A stretch of 64,000 nt of DNA from CAVPUA01 sp963828015 (GTDB lineage Bacteria > Actinomycetota > Actinomycetes > Mycobacteriales > Jatrophihabitantaceae). Location of the stretch: positions 744,001 to 808,000 of the forward strand of contig CAWHCD010000006.1 of the NCBI GenBank assembly GCA_963828015.1, given 5' to 3'. Below, piece by piece: positions 18,010 to 26,952 of the stretch (position 1 is the stretch's first letter; every line of letters starts with the position of its first letter). Made by a program: the position numbers and the translations under genes. The notes under the pieces are model-generated. The model worked only from the letters and a program-made list of their open reading frames with translations. It ran no database searches and was not told the DNA's origin.

Positions 18010-18489
18010 ATGCATCCCATGCGCGTCGTCGGCGTTCGCGTCGAGCTACCCGCGAACCAGCCGGTGCTGCTGCTGCGCGAAGAGGACGGGGTGCGCTACC
18101 TCCCGATCTGGATCGGGGCGGTCGAGGCCTCGGCGATCGCGTTTCAGCAGCAAGGGGTCAAGACGGCCCGGCCGCTGACCCATGATCTGCTGCGCGATGT
18201 CGTGCAGGCGGTCGGCTCGCGGCTAGAGGCCGTGCACATCACCGAGGTCCGCGATGACACGTTCTATGCCGAGCTCCGCTTCGCCGGGGGAGTGACGGTG
18301 AGCGCGCGCCCGTCGGACGCCATTGCCCTTGCGCTGCGCTGCGACGCCGCGATCCTGGGCAGTGACGCAGTGCTCGAGGCCGCCGGGATCGAGATCCCTG
18401 ACGAGCAGGAGGTCGAGGTGGAGAAGTTCCGGGAGTTCCTGGACAACATCTCGCCCGACGATTTCCTCTCCGAAGGCCCGCCGGCCTGA
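18010..18489 (+). CDS. Bifunctional nuclease (BFN, DUF151) domain protein
   Basis: 159 residues from ATG 18010, chosen because GGAGG at 17999-18003 is correctly spaced. ATG 18019 and GTG 18004 are alternatives. Signatures are LREEDGVRYLPIWIGAVEASAIA, RPLTHDLL and VSARPSDAIALALR. It matches Rv1829. The BFN family has reported nuclease activity in plants, but the bacterial role is uncertain. It sits between two MerR genes. Confidence 0.88.
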   Translation: MHPMRVVGVRVELPANQPVLLLREEDGVRYLPIWIGAVEASAIAFQQQGVKTARPLTHDLLRDVVQAVGSRLEAVHITEVRDDTFYAELRFAGGVTVSARPSDAIALALRCDAAILGSDAVLEAAGIEIPDEQEVEVEKFREFLDNISPDDFLSEGPPA

Positions 18490-18541
18490 CCGCCGAAACT
18501 ATAAACCTTATGTCGAGGGTTAGTAATTACGGCGAGTCGCG

Positions 18542-18570
18542 TTGACCTCGTCCTGGAGCAGCTCTAGCGT
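18542..18570 (+). promoter_or_regulatory. Likely sigma-A promoter of the second MerR gene
   Basis: TTGACC (18542-18547) and TAGCGT (18565-18570) with a 17-base spacer, about 70 bases before the TTG start of the MerR gene. Confidence 0.62.
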
Positions 18571-18638
18571 CTGTCCTGTCCGACCGTGAATCCCATCCGT
18601 GTGGTTCGCGCACTGACTCTCAGCAGGGGGAGAGCACG

Positions 18639-19208
18639 TTGATCGAGCAGCGACCGCCGCAGCAAGGTGCGCTCTTCGACGCACCCGAGGATGGCGCCCC
18701 CGACGAGCACCTCGGCTACCGCGGACCTACGGCTTGTTCAGCTGCTGGCATCACCTACCGTCAGCTGGACTACTGGGCCCGCACCGAGCTGGTTGTCCCG
18801 TCGGTGCGCTCGGCCACCGGATCCGGCACCCAACGTCTCTACTCCTTCAAGGACATCCTGGTTCTCAAGATCGTCAAGCGGCTGCTCGACACCGGGATCT
18901 CTCTGCACAACATCCGCCTCGCCGTTGACACGCTGCGCCAGCGGGGCGTCAGCGACCTGGCTCACATCACGCTGCTCTCCGACGGCACGACGGTCTACGA
19001 GTGCACCTCGTCGGAGGAAGTCGTCGACCTCCTGCGCGGCGGACAGGGCGTGTTCGGGATCGCGGTCAGCGGCGCGTTGCGGGAGCTGGTCGGTTCGCTG
19101 GCCCATCTGCCCGGCGAGCGCACCTCGGGTCCGGCCGAGGCGAACGCCGCCTCGACGTCGGCGGATGAGCTGACCCAACGTCGGCTCAAGCGCAGCGCCA
19201 CGGCCTGA
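18639..19208 (+). CDS. MerR-family regulator (Rv1830-like)
   Basis: 189 residues from TTG 18639, with AGGGGGAGAG just upstream. A helix-turn-helix reads SAAGITYRQLDYWARTELVVPS, and a dimerisation segment KDILVLKIVKRLLDTGISLHN follows. A disordered N-terminal tail of about 30 residues precedes the domain. It lies directly ahead of the glycine riboswitch and gcvP, as in mycobacteria. Target genes cannot be deduced. Confidence 0.88.
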   Translation: MIEQRPPQQGALFDAPEDGAPDEHLGYRGPTACSAAGITYRQLDYWARTELVVPSVRSATGSGTQRLYSFKDILVLKIVKRLLDTGISLHNIRLAVDTLRQRGVSDLAHITLLSDGTTVYECTSSEEVVDLLRGGQGVFGIAVSGALRELVGSLAHLPGERTSGPAEANAASTSADELTQRRLKRSATA

Positions 19209-19272
19209 GCCACACCGCCTTGAGCGACGAGGGATCAATGCGCTGGTAGCGTTGCACTCGGCTGTTCATCCT

Positions 19273-19390
19273 CACGCGGGAGAGTCTGCCGTTCGATCTC
19301 CACGATCGAACGACAGCGCCGAAGGGGCAACTTCCCCGGAACCTCTCAGGCCCACGAACCGCGCGAGTCAGGCCACTCTGAAGGGCATCC
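19273..19390 (+). promoter_or_regulatory. Glycine riboswitch (gcvT motif) upstream of gcvP
   Basis: The conserved aptamer blocks are present in order: GCGGGAGAG (from 19277), GCGCCGAAGGGGCAA (about 19316-19330), a CTCTCAGGCC block (about 19343-19352), then GTCAGGCCACTCTGAAGGGC to about 19385. GGGAG at 19437-19441 and the gcvP ATG follow, so glycine probably controls gcvP expression. Whether this is a single or double aptamer, and how the platform switches, needs folding. Confidence 0.88.
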
Positions 19391-19449
19391 GCCCGACAGA
19401 AGGGGAGCCACACGCGCCGCTGCGTGCCTCGTCCCCGGGAGTTCTTCAG

Positions 19450-22293
19450 ATGAACCGGCCTGATTCCGACTTGTTCGCCCGACGCCACATCGGCGCCTCC
19501 AGCCCGGCTGATCAGCAGAAGATGCTCGATGTCGTGGGGTACTCCTCGATGGCCGACCTGCTCGATGCGGCCGTACCGGCCACCATTCGCGAGAGCCTCG
19601 CGCTCGCGCTGCCACCGGCGGCCAGTGAGGCGCAGGTCGCCGAGGAACTGAACGCATTGGCCCAGCGCAACCAGGTGCGCACCTCGATGATCGGACTGGG
19701 CTACTACGACACGCTGACCCCGCCGGTCATTCGCCGCAACGTGCTCGAGAACCCGTCCTGGTACACCGCGTACACGCCCTACCAACCCGAGATCAGCCAG
19801 GGCCGCCTCGAGGCGTTGATCAACTTTCAGACCGTGGTCGAGGATCTCACCGCCCTGCCGGTGGCCGGTGCATCACTGCTGGACGAGGGCACCGCCGCGG
19901 CCGAGGCGATGGCTCTGGCCCATCGGGCCGCGCGGGCCGGGTCGGTGTTCGTCGTCGACGCCGACGTGCTGCCGCAGACCCTTGACGTCGTACGGACGCG
20001 GGCCACTCCGATCGGGATCGAGATCGCGGTCCATGACCTGAGCCGGCCGCTGCCCGACGGGGAAGTCTTCGGAGTCCTGGTGCAGTACCCAGGCGCGAGC
20101 GGCGCCGTTCGCGACCTGGCACCGATCGTCGAGGCCGCCCATGCCCGGGGTGCGTTGGTCGCGGTCGCCGCCGACCTGCTCGCGTTGACCCTGCTCACCG
20201 CACCCGGCGAGGTCGGCGCCGACATCGCCGTCGGCAGCACCCAGCGCTTCGGCGTGCCGCTGGGCTTCGGCGGACCGCACGCGGGCTACCTGGCCGTACG
20301 CGCCGGACTCGAGCGCCAACTGCCCGGACGGTTGGTCGGCGTCTCGCTGGATGCGGATGGCAATCCGGCCTACCGTCTGGCCCTGCAGACGCGCGAGCAG
20401 CACATCCGGCGCGAGAAGGCGACCAGCAACGTCTGCACGGCGCAGGTGCTGCTGGCGGTGATCGCCAGCATGTACGCGGTCTATCACGGCCCGGACGGGC
20501 TTCGCCGCATCGCGAAACGGGTTCGTGATCAGGCCACCTCACTCGCGGCCGCGTTGGGGCAGGCCGGGGTCGAGGTGACGAACGCGGCCCTCTTCGACAC
20601 GATCACGGCCAGTGTGCCGGGCCGCGCCGGTGAGGTGATCGCCTCGGCGCTGGCCGAAGGCATCAACCTGCGCCTGGTCGACGCCGACACGGTGTCGATC
20701 TCCTGCGACGAAGCGACCACCGACGCCCACCTGGACGCCGTTCTGCGTGCCTTCGGAGGCGGCGCCGGCGTCGCGGTTAGTGATTCGCCGGCATTACCCG
20801 CTGCCCTCGCCCGCCAGACGCCCTTCCTCACCCACCCGGTGTTCTCCGCGCATCACTCCGAGACGTCGATGCTGCGGTATCTGAAGAAGCTCGCCGACAA
20901 GGACTACGCCCTGGACCGGGGCATGATCCCGCTCGGCTCGTGCACGATGAAGCTCAACGCCACGACCGAGATGGAGCCGATCTCACTGCCGGGCTTCGCG
21001 CGGCTGCACCCGTTCGCGCCGGCGGCGCAGATCGGGGGCTACCTGCAGCTCTTCGACGATCTGCAGGGCTGGCTGGCCGAGATCACCGGCTACGACGCCG
21101 TGTCGCTGCAGCCCAACGCGGGTTCGCAGGGTGAGTTCGCCGGCCTGCTGGCCATTCACAACTACCTGCGGGCCAACGGTCAGGATCACCGCGACGTCTG
21201 CCTCATCCCGGCCAGCGCACACGGCACGAACGCGGCGAGTGCGGTCATGGCCGGTCTGCGGGTCGTCGTCGTCAAGACCGGTGGTGAGGACGGTGAGATC
21301 GATTTCGCCGATCTCCAGGCCAAGATCGCCGAGCACGCCGACACCCTGGCCGCGATCATGCTGACCTACCCGTCGACCCACGGCGTCTTCGAGGAACACA
21401 TCAGTGAGGTATGCGCGCTCGTGCACGACGCCGGCGGACAGGTCTACGTCGATGGCGCCAACCTCAACGCGATGGTCGGCCTCGCCCGTCCGGGGCGCTT
21501 CGGTGCTGATGTCTCGCATCTGAACCTGCACAAGACGTTCTGCATCCCGCACGGTGGCGGAGGCCCCGGGGTCGGCCCGATCGGCGTCCGTACCCACCTC
21601 GCGCCCTACCTGCCCAACCACCCGATCCAGGCGCTGGCCGGCCCGGCCACCGGTGCGGGAGCTATCTCGGCCGCTCCCTGGGGTTCGGCGTCGATCCTGC
21701 CGATCAGCTGGGCCTATGTCCGGCTGATGGGCCCCGATGGGCTCACGGCCGCCACCGGGTCGGCCATCCTAGCCGCCAACTACGTGGCCCGACGCTTGGA
21801 CGAGCACTACCCGGTGCTCTACACGGGGGCGAACGGATTGGTGGCGCACGAGTGCATCCTCGATCTGCGCCCGATCACCGCCGCGACGGGTGTCAGCGTC
21901 GACGACGTGGCCAAGCGCCTGATCGACTATGGGTTCCACGCGCCGACGATGTCGTTCCCGGTCGCCGGCACGCTGATGGTGGAGCCGACCGAATCCGAAG
22001 ATCTGGTCGAGCTCGACCGGTTCATCGACGCGATGATCGCGATCAAGGCCGAGATCGACCGGGTCGGCGCGGGGGAGTGGCCGGTGGAGGACAACCCGCT
22101 GCGCAACGCGCCGCATACGGCGAACTCGGTGATCGGCGAGTGGGACCACCCGTACTCGCGCGAGCTCGCGGCGTTCCCGCCCGGGACTGATCGGGCCAGC
22201 AAGTACTGGCCACCGGTGCGCCGGATCGATCAGGCCTACGGCGACCGCAACCTGATCTGCGCGTGCCCGCCCATCGAGGCCTTCGCCGACTAG
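19450..22293 (+). CDS. gcvP: Glycine dehydrogenase (decarboxylating), P protein
   Basis: The PLP enzyme that decarboxylates glycine and passes the aminomethyl group to GcvH. ATG 19450 gives 947 residues, normal for the fused alpha-beta P protein. A longer frame upstream would run through the riboswitch and is not used. Both halves are intact. The PLP-lysine is Lys695 in LHKTFCIPHGGGGPG, and MLRYLKKLADKDYALDRGMI is well conserved. GGGAG 8 bases upstream is the ribosome binding site. Confidence 0.96.
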   Translation: MNRPDSDLFARRHIGASSPADQQKMLDVVGYSSMADLLDAAVPATIRESLALALPPAASEAQVAEELNALAQRNQVRTSMIGLGYYDTLTPPVIRRNVLENPSWYTAYTPYQPEISQGRLEALINFQTVVEDLTALPVAGASLLDEGTAAAEAMALAHRAARAGSVFVVDADVLPQTLDVVRTRATPIGIEIAVHDLSRPLPDGEVFGVLVQYPGASGAVRDLAPIVEAAHARGALVAVAADLLALTLLTAPGEVGADIAVGSTQRFGVPLGFGGPHAGYLAVRAGLERQLPGRLVGVSLDADGNPAYRLALQTREQHIRREKATSNVCTAQVLLAVIASMYAVYHGPDGLRRIAKRVRDQATSLAAALGQAGVEVTNAALFDTITASVPGRAGEVIASALAEGINLRLVDADTVSISCDEATTDAHLDAVLRAFGGGAGVAVSDSPALPAALARQTPFLTHPVFSAHHSETSMLRYLKKLADKDYALDRGMIPLGSCTMKLNATTEMEPISLPGFARLHPFAPAAQIGGYLQLFDDLQGWLAEITGYDAVSLQPNAGSQGEFAGLLAIHNYLRANGQDHRDVCLIPASAHGTNAASAVMAGLRVVVVKTGGEDGEIDFADLQAKIAEHADTLAAIMLTYPSTHGVFEEHISEVCALVHDAGGQVYVDGANLNAMVGLARPGRFGADVSHLNLHKTFCIPHGGGGPGVGPIGVRTHLAPYLPNHPIQALAGPATGAGAISAAPWGSASILPISWAYVRLMGPDGLTAATGSAILAANYVARRLDEHYPVLYTGANGLVAHECILDLRPITAATGVSVDDVAKRLIDYGFHAPTMSFPVAGTLMVEPTESEDLVELDRFIDAMIAIKAEIDRVGAGEWPVEDNPLRNAPHTANSVIGEWDHPYSRELAAFPPGTDRASKYWPPVRRIDQAYGDRNLICACPPIEAFAD

Positions 22294-22332
22294 TTATGTG
22301 ACGGGCGCGCGGCCAGCGGTGATGATGGGGAC

Positions 22333-23550
22333 ATGGCTGGCGGCGATCAGGATCGGCGGACGCCGGTCGAGTGGGTCGGCTTCGAGGTGCCGCCCGAACC
22401 GCCACCGGATGACCTCACCACCCGGACAGGACGACCGGGCCGGTGGTACGTCGCCGGGGCGGCCGCGGTGGTGGCCCTGCTCGGCCTGGTCGCGGTCGTG
22501 CATGCCCAGCGAGGTGCGAACCACCCGGAGGCGGCTCCGGTCAGCGGCACCTCGACCTCGGCCGGCCAGCCAAGCTCGCCGGTACCGTTTCCGCCCGCGT
22601 CTGACCCTGCGACGGTCACCGTTCCCGTGGTTGCCGACCGTGGGCACGCGCTGCTGAGCGTGCCGGCGGGCTGGCAGCTGTTCGGACAGGGCGCCAGCGG
22701 CGTGGTCCGCGTCCAGCTGGCCCAAGGCGTGGTCACCACCACCGCGGTACCGACGCATGACAATGCCAGCGGCGCGCAGTCCTTCGTCGTCGGGCCGACG
22801 AGCGCCCTGGTGCGGCCCTACAACGGCCTCGAGGGATATCTCGTGCCGGACGGCCAGCCGGCCCAGGCCGCCGGGACCGGGCCACTGGATGTCGGGGGAG
22901 CGATCCCCGGCCCGGACTCGACTCACTTCTGGACGATCAGCAGCGCGGGCACCCAGGCCACCCTGGTTGACTTCGCCGGCCACAACGCCGGGTTGGTGAT
23001 GCCGGTGCCGGCAGACGCGGAGGTGGTCTCCGACGGCTCGGGGTACCTGATGTTCAGCGCGACCAGCGGCGAATACGACCTGCGCCCGAGCGGCGTCTCG
23101 CGGATCACGACCGGCCAGGTGCTGGCCGCCGGCCCGACCGGCTGGCTGATTTCTGAGTGCGACGCGCAGTATCGGTGCGCGACCTACGACGTCGCGCAGC
23201 GCACCGGCGTCCGGCGGGCGATCACTGGGGTGCGGGCGGACGCGATCTACGGGGGAAGCGGCGTTGTGTCGCCGGACGGCGACACCGCGGCGGTGCTGGA
23301 AACCGGCACTGGTGGACCGCCGAGCATGCACCTGATCGACCTGGTCAGTGGTCGCGACCGAGACACGAACCTCGGCCTTGACGAGACCGACGTCTCGGTT
23401 TTCCCTACCGCGGTGTGGTCACCGGATAGCCGGTGGCTGTTCGTGGCCGCCCAGCCCCAGCGGCTGGTCGCGTACGACGTCAGCACCGGTCAGGTCAGCG
23501 ACTTGGGCGTTGACGCCCATATTTCGCAGGTAGCTCTGCGGGTGGGCTAG
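22333..23550 (+). CDS. Membrane-anchored beta-propeller-like hypothetical protein
   Basis: 405 residues with a short cytoplasmic N-terminus, one membrane helix near residues 38-57 (WYVAGAAAVVALLGLVAVV), a Pro/Ser linker and a large extracytoplasmic part. That part holds repeated beta-rich segments such as SPDGDTAAVLETG and WSPDSRWLFVAAQPQ, typical of WD40/PD40-like propellers. I cannot assign a function. It stands alone between gcvP and a small reverse gene. Confidence 0.7.
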   Translation: MAGGDQDRRTPVEWVGFEVPPEPPPDDLTTRTGRPGRWYVAGAAAVVALLGLVAVVHAQRGANHPEAAPVSGTSTSAGQPSSPVPFPPASDPATVTVPVVADRGHALLSVPAGWQLFGQGASGVVRVQLAQGVVTTTAVPTHDNASGAQSFVVGPTSALVRPYNGLEGYLVPDGQPAQAAGTGPLDVGGAIPGPDSTHFWTISSAGTQATLVDFAGHNAGLVMPVPADAEVVSDGSGYLMFSATSGEYDLRPSGVSRITTGQVLAAGPTGWLISECDAQYRCATYDVAQRTGVRRAITGVRADAIYGGSGVVSPDGDTAAVLETGTGGPPSMHLIDLVSGRDRDTNLGLDETDVSVFPTAVWSPDSRWLFVAAQPQRLVAYDVSTGQVSDLGVDAHISQVALRVG

Positions 23551-23569
23551 AAACCGGCGCGGGTAGAGA

Positions 23570-23812
23570 TCAGCGCGGGCGGTGGGCCGCCGCGCTGAGG
23601 AGTTCCTCGCGGCGGGCGGCGATGCTCTGGCCGTCGGGTAGCAGCTCACCGGTGTCCTCGAAGAGGACGACCCCGTTGCACAAGAGGCTCCAGCCTTGCT
23701 CGGGGTGGGCGACGAGAACGTGGGCGGCATCGCGGGCGAAGTCGTCGCAGGACGGGCAGGTGGGGGTGTGTTCGCAGTGCCGAGGTTCGGCTACTGCTGA
23801 AGTGGCGTTCAT
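23570..23812 (-). CDS. DUF5999 family small protein
   Basis: 80 residues from ATG 23812, preceded by GAGGG. The family signature is clear: CEHTPTCPSC near the start, then ARDAAHVLVAHPEQGWSLLCNGVVLFEDTGELLPDG. Cysteines and histidines in the first 20 residues could bind a metal. Widespread in actinomycetes and of unknown function. The 165 bases upstream contain no gene I can support. Confidence 0.82.
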   Translation of the reverse strand: MNATSAVAEPRHCEHTPTCPSCDDFARDAAHVLVAHPEQGWSLLCNGVVLFEDTGELLPDGQSIAARREELLSAAAHRPR

Positions 23813-23977
23813 AGATCCCAGATCCCTCACGGTTGTCAGCGTTCGCGTGTAAGCGCTTGCTGTCATGTACGAGCCAAGTGTGCTCCGCGTTTGAAGCAAT
23901 ATCCAGCACCGCGCCGGTAAAGTTTCGGTCTCATACAAATAGGCGCTCAGCGCGTACTTAGATTCGTTTCGGCCGAA

Positions 23978-24448
23978 CTACGTGCGACCCAGCCGATCCT
24001 GCCCATCGCGCAACGCCCGGTCGCGGGGCAGCCAGTCGGCGAAGAATGTCGGGAGCCCGGCGGCTACGGCGGCATCGATCACCTCGGTGTCGTCGTCGAC
24101 GAAGACGGCGATGCCGCGCGGTGCCAACCGGGCGAGCACCTCCAACTTGAACCGGCGAGCGGGGCGAAAGTCTCCGCCCGGGCGCATATGAAGCTCATCG
24201 ACCGGCAGCCCGTGCGCCTGAAGCCATTCCTTCGTGTCCCGGCGTAGCCAGGACGGGCGGCCGGTGAGCCAGACGATGTCGTGGAGCCGGCGGTGTTCGG
24301 CGACCAGGTCGAGACCCCGCTGCAGGGGGGCGTCATCGGCGACCTCGGCGAAGAAATCGTCCCAGCTCTTGCGCGGGCCTTCGATGTGGTGCAGCCGATG
24401 CCGCACATCGGCGACCACACCGTCCACGTCGAACACCGCGATCGTCAC
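23978..24448 (-). CDS. HAD-superfamily phosphatase, polynucleotide kinase 3'-phosphatase-like
   Basis: 156 residues from GTG 24448. HAD motif I is FDVDGVVAD, motif II is WLTGRPSW, and the terminal motif is FVDDDTEVIDAA with a trailing acidic pair. The HHIEGPRKSWDDFF segment matches proteins annotated as PNK 3'-phosphatase-like. The GTG lies 10 bases after TAGGCT (24463-24458, reverse), so the mRNA is probably leaderless. The substrate is unknown; a nucleotide or sugar phosphate is plausible. Confidence 0.78.
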   Translation of the reverse strand: MTIAVFDVDGVVADVRHRLHHIEGPRKSWDDFFAEVADDAPLQRGLDLVAEHRRLHDIVWLTGRPSWLRRDTKEWLQAHGLPVDELHMRPGGDFRPARRFKLEVLARLAPRGIAVFVDDDTEVIDAAVAAGLPTFFADWLPRDRALRDGQDRLGRT

Positions 24449-24457
24449 GACGACCAA

Positions 24458-24487
24458 GCCTAGATGGTCGGGAATCGCGACTAGACT
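24458..24487. promoter_or_regulatory. Divergent leaderless -10 elements of the HAD and guaB1 genes
   Basis: TAGACT (24482-24487, forward) ends 9 bases before the GTG of guaB1. TAGGCT (24463-24458, reverse) ends 9 bases before the GTG of the HAD gene. Neither start has a Shine-Dalgarno sequence and no good -35 is seen. Confidence 0.5.
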
Positions 24488-24496
24488 GCCTATCTC

Positions 24497-25930
24497 GTGC
24501 GCTTCCTCAACGCCCCACCGGCCTTCGAACTCACCTACGACGATGTCTTCATGGTGCCGGGACGGTCCTCGGTCTCCTCCCGCTTCGATGTCGATCTCGC
24601 GACGACCGACGGCAGCGGGGCCACGATCCCGCTGGTCGCGGCCAACATGACCGCCGTCGCCGGTCGCCGGATGGCCGAGACGATTGCCCGGCGCGGCGGC
24701 CTGGCCGTGATCCCGCAGGACATTCCGACCGACGTGGTCGCTGACGTGGTGGCTACGGTCAAGGCCTGCCACGTCGTACACGACACGGCCATCACCCTGG
24801 CCCCGAATCAGACCGTGGGCGACGCGCTCGCCCTGCTGCCCAAGCGCGCCCATGGGGCCGTCATCGTCGTCGATGGCGGTCGCCCGATCGGGGTGGTGAC
24901 CGAAGCCGACTGTCTGGGAGCCGACCGCTTCGCTCAGCTGCACCAGGTGATGTCCGCGCAGCTCGTCACGCTGGCCGAAACAGTCGATCCGCAGGAGGCG
25001 TTCGAGGCGTTGGACGCTGCTCGCCGCAAGCTGGCGCCAGTGGTCGACCCCGCCGGCCAGCTCGTCGGCGTGTTGACCCGCACCTCCGCCTTGCGGGCCA
25101 CGCTCTACGCGCCCGCGGTGGACGCGTCTGGTCGCCTGCGCATCGCGGCGGCGATCGGTGTGAACGGGGACGTGGCCGGGAAGGCCGAACGGCTCATCGC
25201 CGCCGGCGTCGACCTGCTGGTCATCGACACTGCCCACGGCCATCAGCAGCGCATGCTCGACGCGCTCTCCGCCGTACGCGCACTGGGCCCGGCGATCCCT
25301 GTGGTGGCCGGCAACGTCGTGTCCGCCGAGGGAACTCGTGACCTCATCGCGGCCGGTGCCGACATCGTCAAGGTCGGTGTCGGGCCCGGTGCGATGTGCA
25401 CGACCCGCATGATGACCGGCGTCGGACGCCCACAGTTCTCCGCGGTTCTGGAGTGCGCCGTGGCCGCGGCCCAGTTGGGTGCGCACGTCTGGGCCGACGG
25501 TGGCGTCCGGCACCCGCGTGACGTGGCCCTGGCGCTGGCCGCCGGTGCGTCCGCGGTCATGATCGGTTCCTGGTTCGCGGGGACCTACGAGTCACCCGGC
25601 GATCTGCTCACGGCCCCGGACGGGCGTATGTACAAGGACAGCTTCGGCATGGCGTCCGCGCGGGCGGTCGCGAACCGTAGCAGCGGCGACGGAGCCTTCG
25701 AGCAGGCCCGCAAGGCACTGTTCGAGGAGGGCATCTCAACCGGGCGGATGTACCTCGACCCGGCGCGGCCCGGGGTAGAGGATCTGGTCGACTCGATCGT
25801 GGCCGGGGTTCGTTCGGCCTGCACCTACGCCGGAGCCCGTTCGCTGGCCGAGTTCGCCGAGCAGGCCGTGGTCGGTGTTCAGAGCAGTTCCGGGTACGCC
25901 GAGGGACGCCCCCTGTTCTCCAGCTGGTGA
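24497..25930 (+). CDS. guaB1: GuaB1-family IMP dehydrogenase/GMP reductase-like enzyme
   Basis: 477 residues. A TIM barrel starts FELTYDDVFMVPGRS and is interrupted at about residues 90-205 by two CBS domains. The catalytic loop GVGPGAMCTTRMMTG has the thioimidate cysteine at Cys301. This actinobacterial subgroup (Rv1843c type) is reported to be a GMP reductase rather than an IMP dehydrogenase, returning GMP to IMP. The GTG at 24497 appears leaderless. Confidence 0.88.
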   Translation: MRFLNAPPAFELTYDDVFMVPGRSSVSSRFDVDLATTDGSGATIPLVAANMTAVAGRRMAETIARRGGLAVIPQDIPTDVVADVVATVKACHVVHDTAITLAPNQTVGDALALLPKRAHGAVIVVDGGRPIGVVTEADCLGADRFAQLHQVMSAQLVTLAETVDPQEAFEALDAARRKLAPVVDPAGQLVGVLTRTSALRATLYAPAVDASGRLRIAAAIGVNGDVAGKAERLIAAGVDLLVIDTAHGHQQRMLDALSAVRALGPAIPVVAGNVVSAEGTRDLIAAGADIVKVGVGPGAMCTTRMMTGVGRPQFSAVLECAVAAAQLGAHVWADGGVRHPRDVALALAAGASAVMIGSWFAGTYESPGDLLTAPDGRMYKDSFGMASARAVANRSSGDGAFEQARKALFEEGISTGRMYLDPARPGVEDLVDSIVAGVRSACTYAGARSLAEFAEQAVVGVQSSSGYAEGRPLFSSW

Positions 25931-25942
25931 GACACTGGTCGT

Positions 25943-26884
25943 GTGGGCCATGATCATGGGCATTCGGCGTCGGCGGACTCCGACCAGCGCTGGCTGATCG
26001 TCGCGCTCACGGCGCTGACGCTGTTCCTGGTCGGCGAGGCGATCGCCGGGTGGCTGGCTCACTCCACCGCGCTGCTCACCGACGCCGCGCACATGCTTAC
26101 CGACGTCGTCGCGCTGGCCCTGGCGATCGTGGCCATCCGGCTGGGATCGCGCCCGGCACGGGGGTCGTACACGTTCGGCTTCGCCCGCATCGACGCACTG
26201 GCCGGGCAGGCCAACGGCATCACCTTGCTGTTGCTCGCCGCCTGGTTCGCCGTCCAGGCAATCCGGCACCTGATCCATCCGGGCAACCCGACCGGCTCGG
26301 TGATGTTCGCTGTCGCCCTGATCGGGGTGGCGGTCAACATCCTCGCCTCCGGCGCAACGGCACGAGCCGATCGATCGCGGATGAGCGTGCGTGGTGCGCT
26401 GGCTCATCTGCTCAACGACTTGTGGGCGTTCGCGGCGACAGCCCTCGCCGGACTGGCCATCGTCATCAGCGGCTGGGACCGAGCCGACGCGGTCGCCTCG
26501 CTGTTGATCGCGACGCTGATGGTCATCTCCGGCGTTGCCCTCGTGCGGGCCGCCGGGCGCGTGTTCCTGGAAGCGGCGCCCCGGGATATCGATCCAGCGG
26601 TGGTCGGTCACGCGCTGGCCTGCGTCGACGGCGTGGCTCAGGTACACGACCTGCACGTGTGGCAGATCGGGCCGGGCGAATCGGCCGTGTCGGCCCACGT
26701 CCTGGTGGAGCCGGCCTATGGATGCCACCAGGTCGGGGAGACGCTGCGCCAGGTGCTGGCGGCCGACTATCACCTCTCGCACGCGACGCTGCAGGTCGAT
26801 CACCTGGTGACGACCGCGGATGGCATTAGTGCGAGCCATGTGTGCGAGGACGCGCACGGTCCGGTACATATCGCCGGTCCATAG
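25943..26884 (+). CDS. Cation diffusion facilitator, zinc efflux type
   Basis: 313 residues. The His-rich start GHDHGHS is followed by six membrane helices. Metal-site motifs are LLTDAAHMLTDVVAL in helix 2 and AHLLNDLWAF in helix 5. The C-terminal cytoplasmic domain contains HDLHVWQIGPGESAVSAHVLV. It exports Zn2+ or a similar divalent metal in exchange for protons. GTG 25943 is the start, 12 bases after guaB1. Metal choice is inferred from the family. Confidence 0.9.
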   Translation: MGHDHGHSASADSDQRWLIVALTALTLFLVGEAIAGWLAHSTALLTDAAHMLTDVVALALAIVAIRLGSRPARGSYTFGFARIDALAGQANGITLLLLAAWFAVQAIRHLIHPGNPTGSVMFAVALIGVAVNILASGATARADRSRMSVRGALAHLLNDLWAFAATALAGLAIVISGWDRADAVASLLIATLMVISGVALVRAAGRVFLEAAPRDIDPAVVGHALACVDGVAQVHDLHVWQIGPGESAVSAHVLVEPAYGCHQVGETLRQVLAADYHLSHATLQVDHLVTTADGISASHVCEDAHGPVHIAGP

Positions 26885-26952
26885 ATCGCTAGGGGCATTA
26901 GTCAGCGCCGGGTCCGAGTGACAGAATCGGCGGTCAATGTCTGGAGGCGTCG

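Noticed and set aside
18508..18516. TTATGTCGA, resembling the XerD arm of dif.
   Set aside because: The XerC-like CGCCGA upstream is two bases too far away and the central sequence does not fit, so it is not a dif site.
19252..19449. Upstream in-frame extension of gcvP.
   Set aside because: It would translate the glycine riboswitch; the ATG at 19450 has a ribosome binding site and the family N-terminus.
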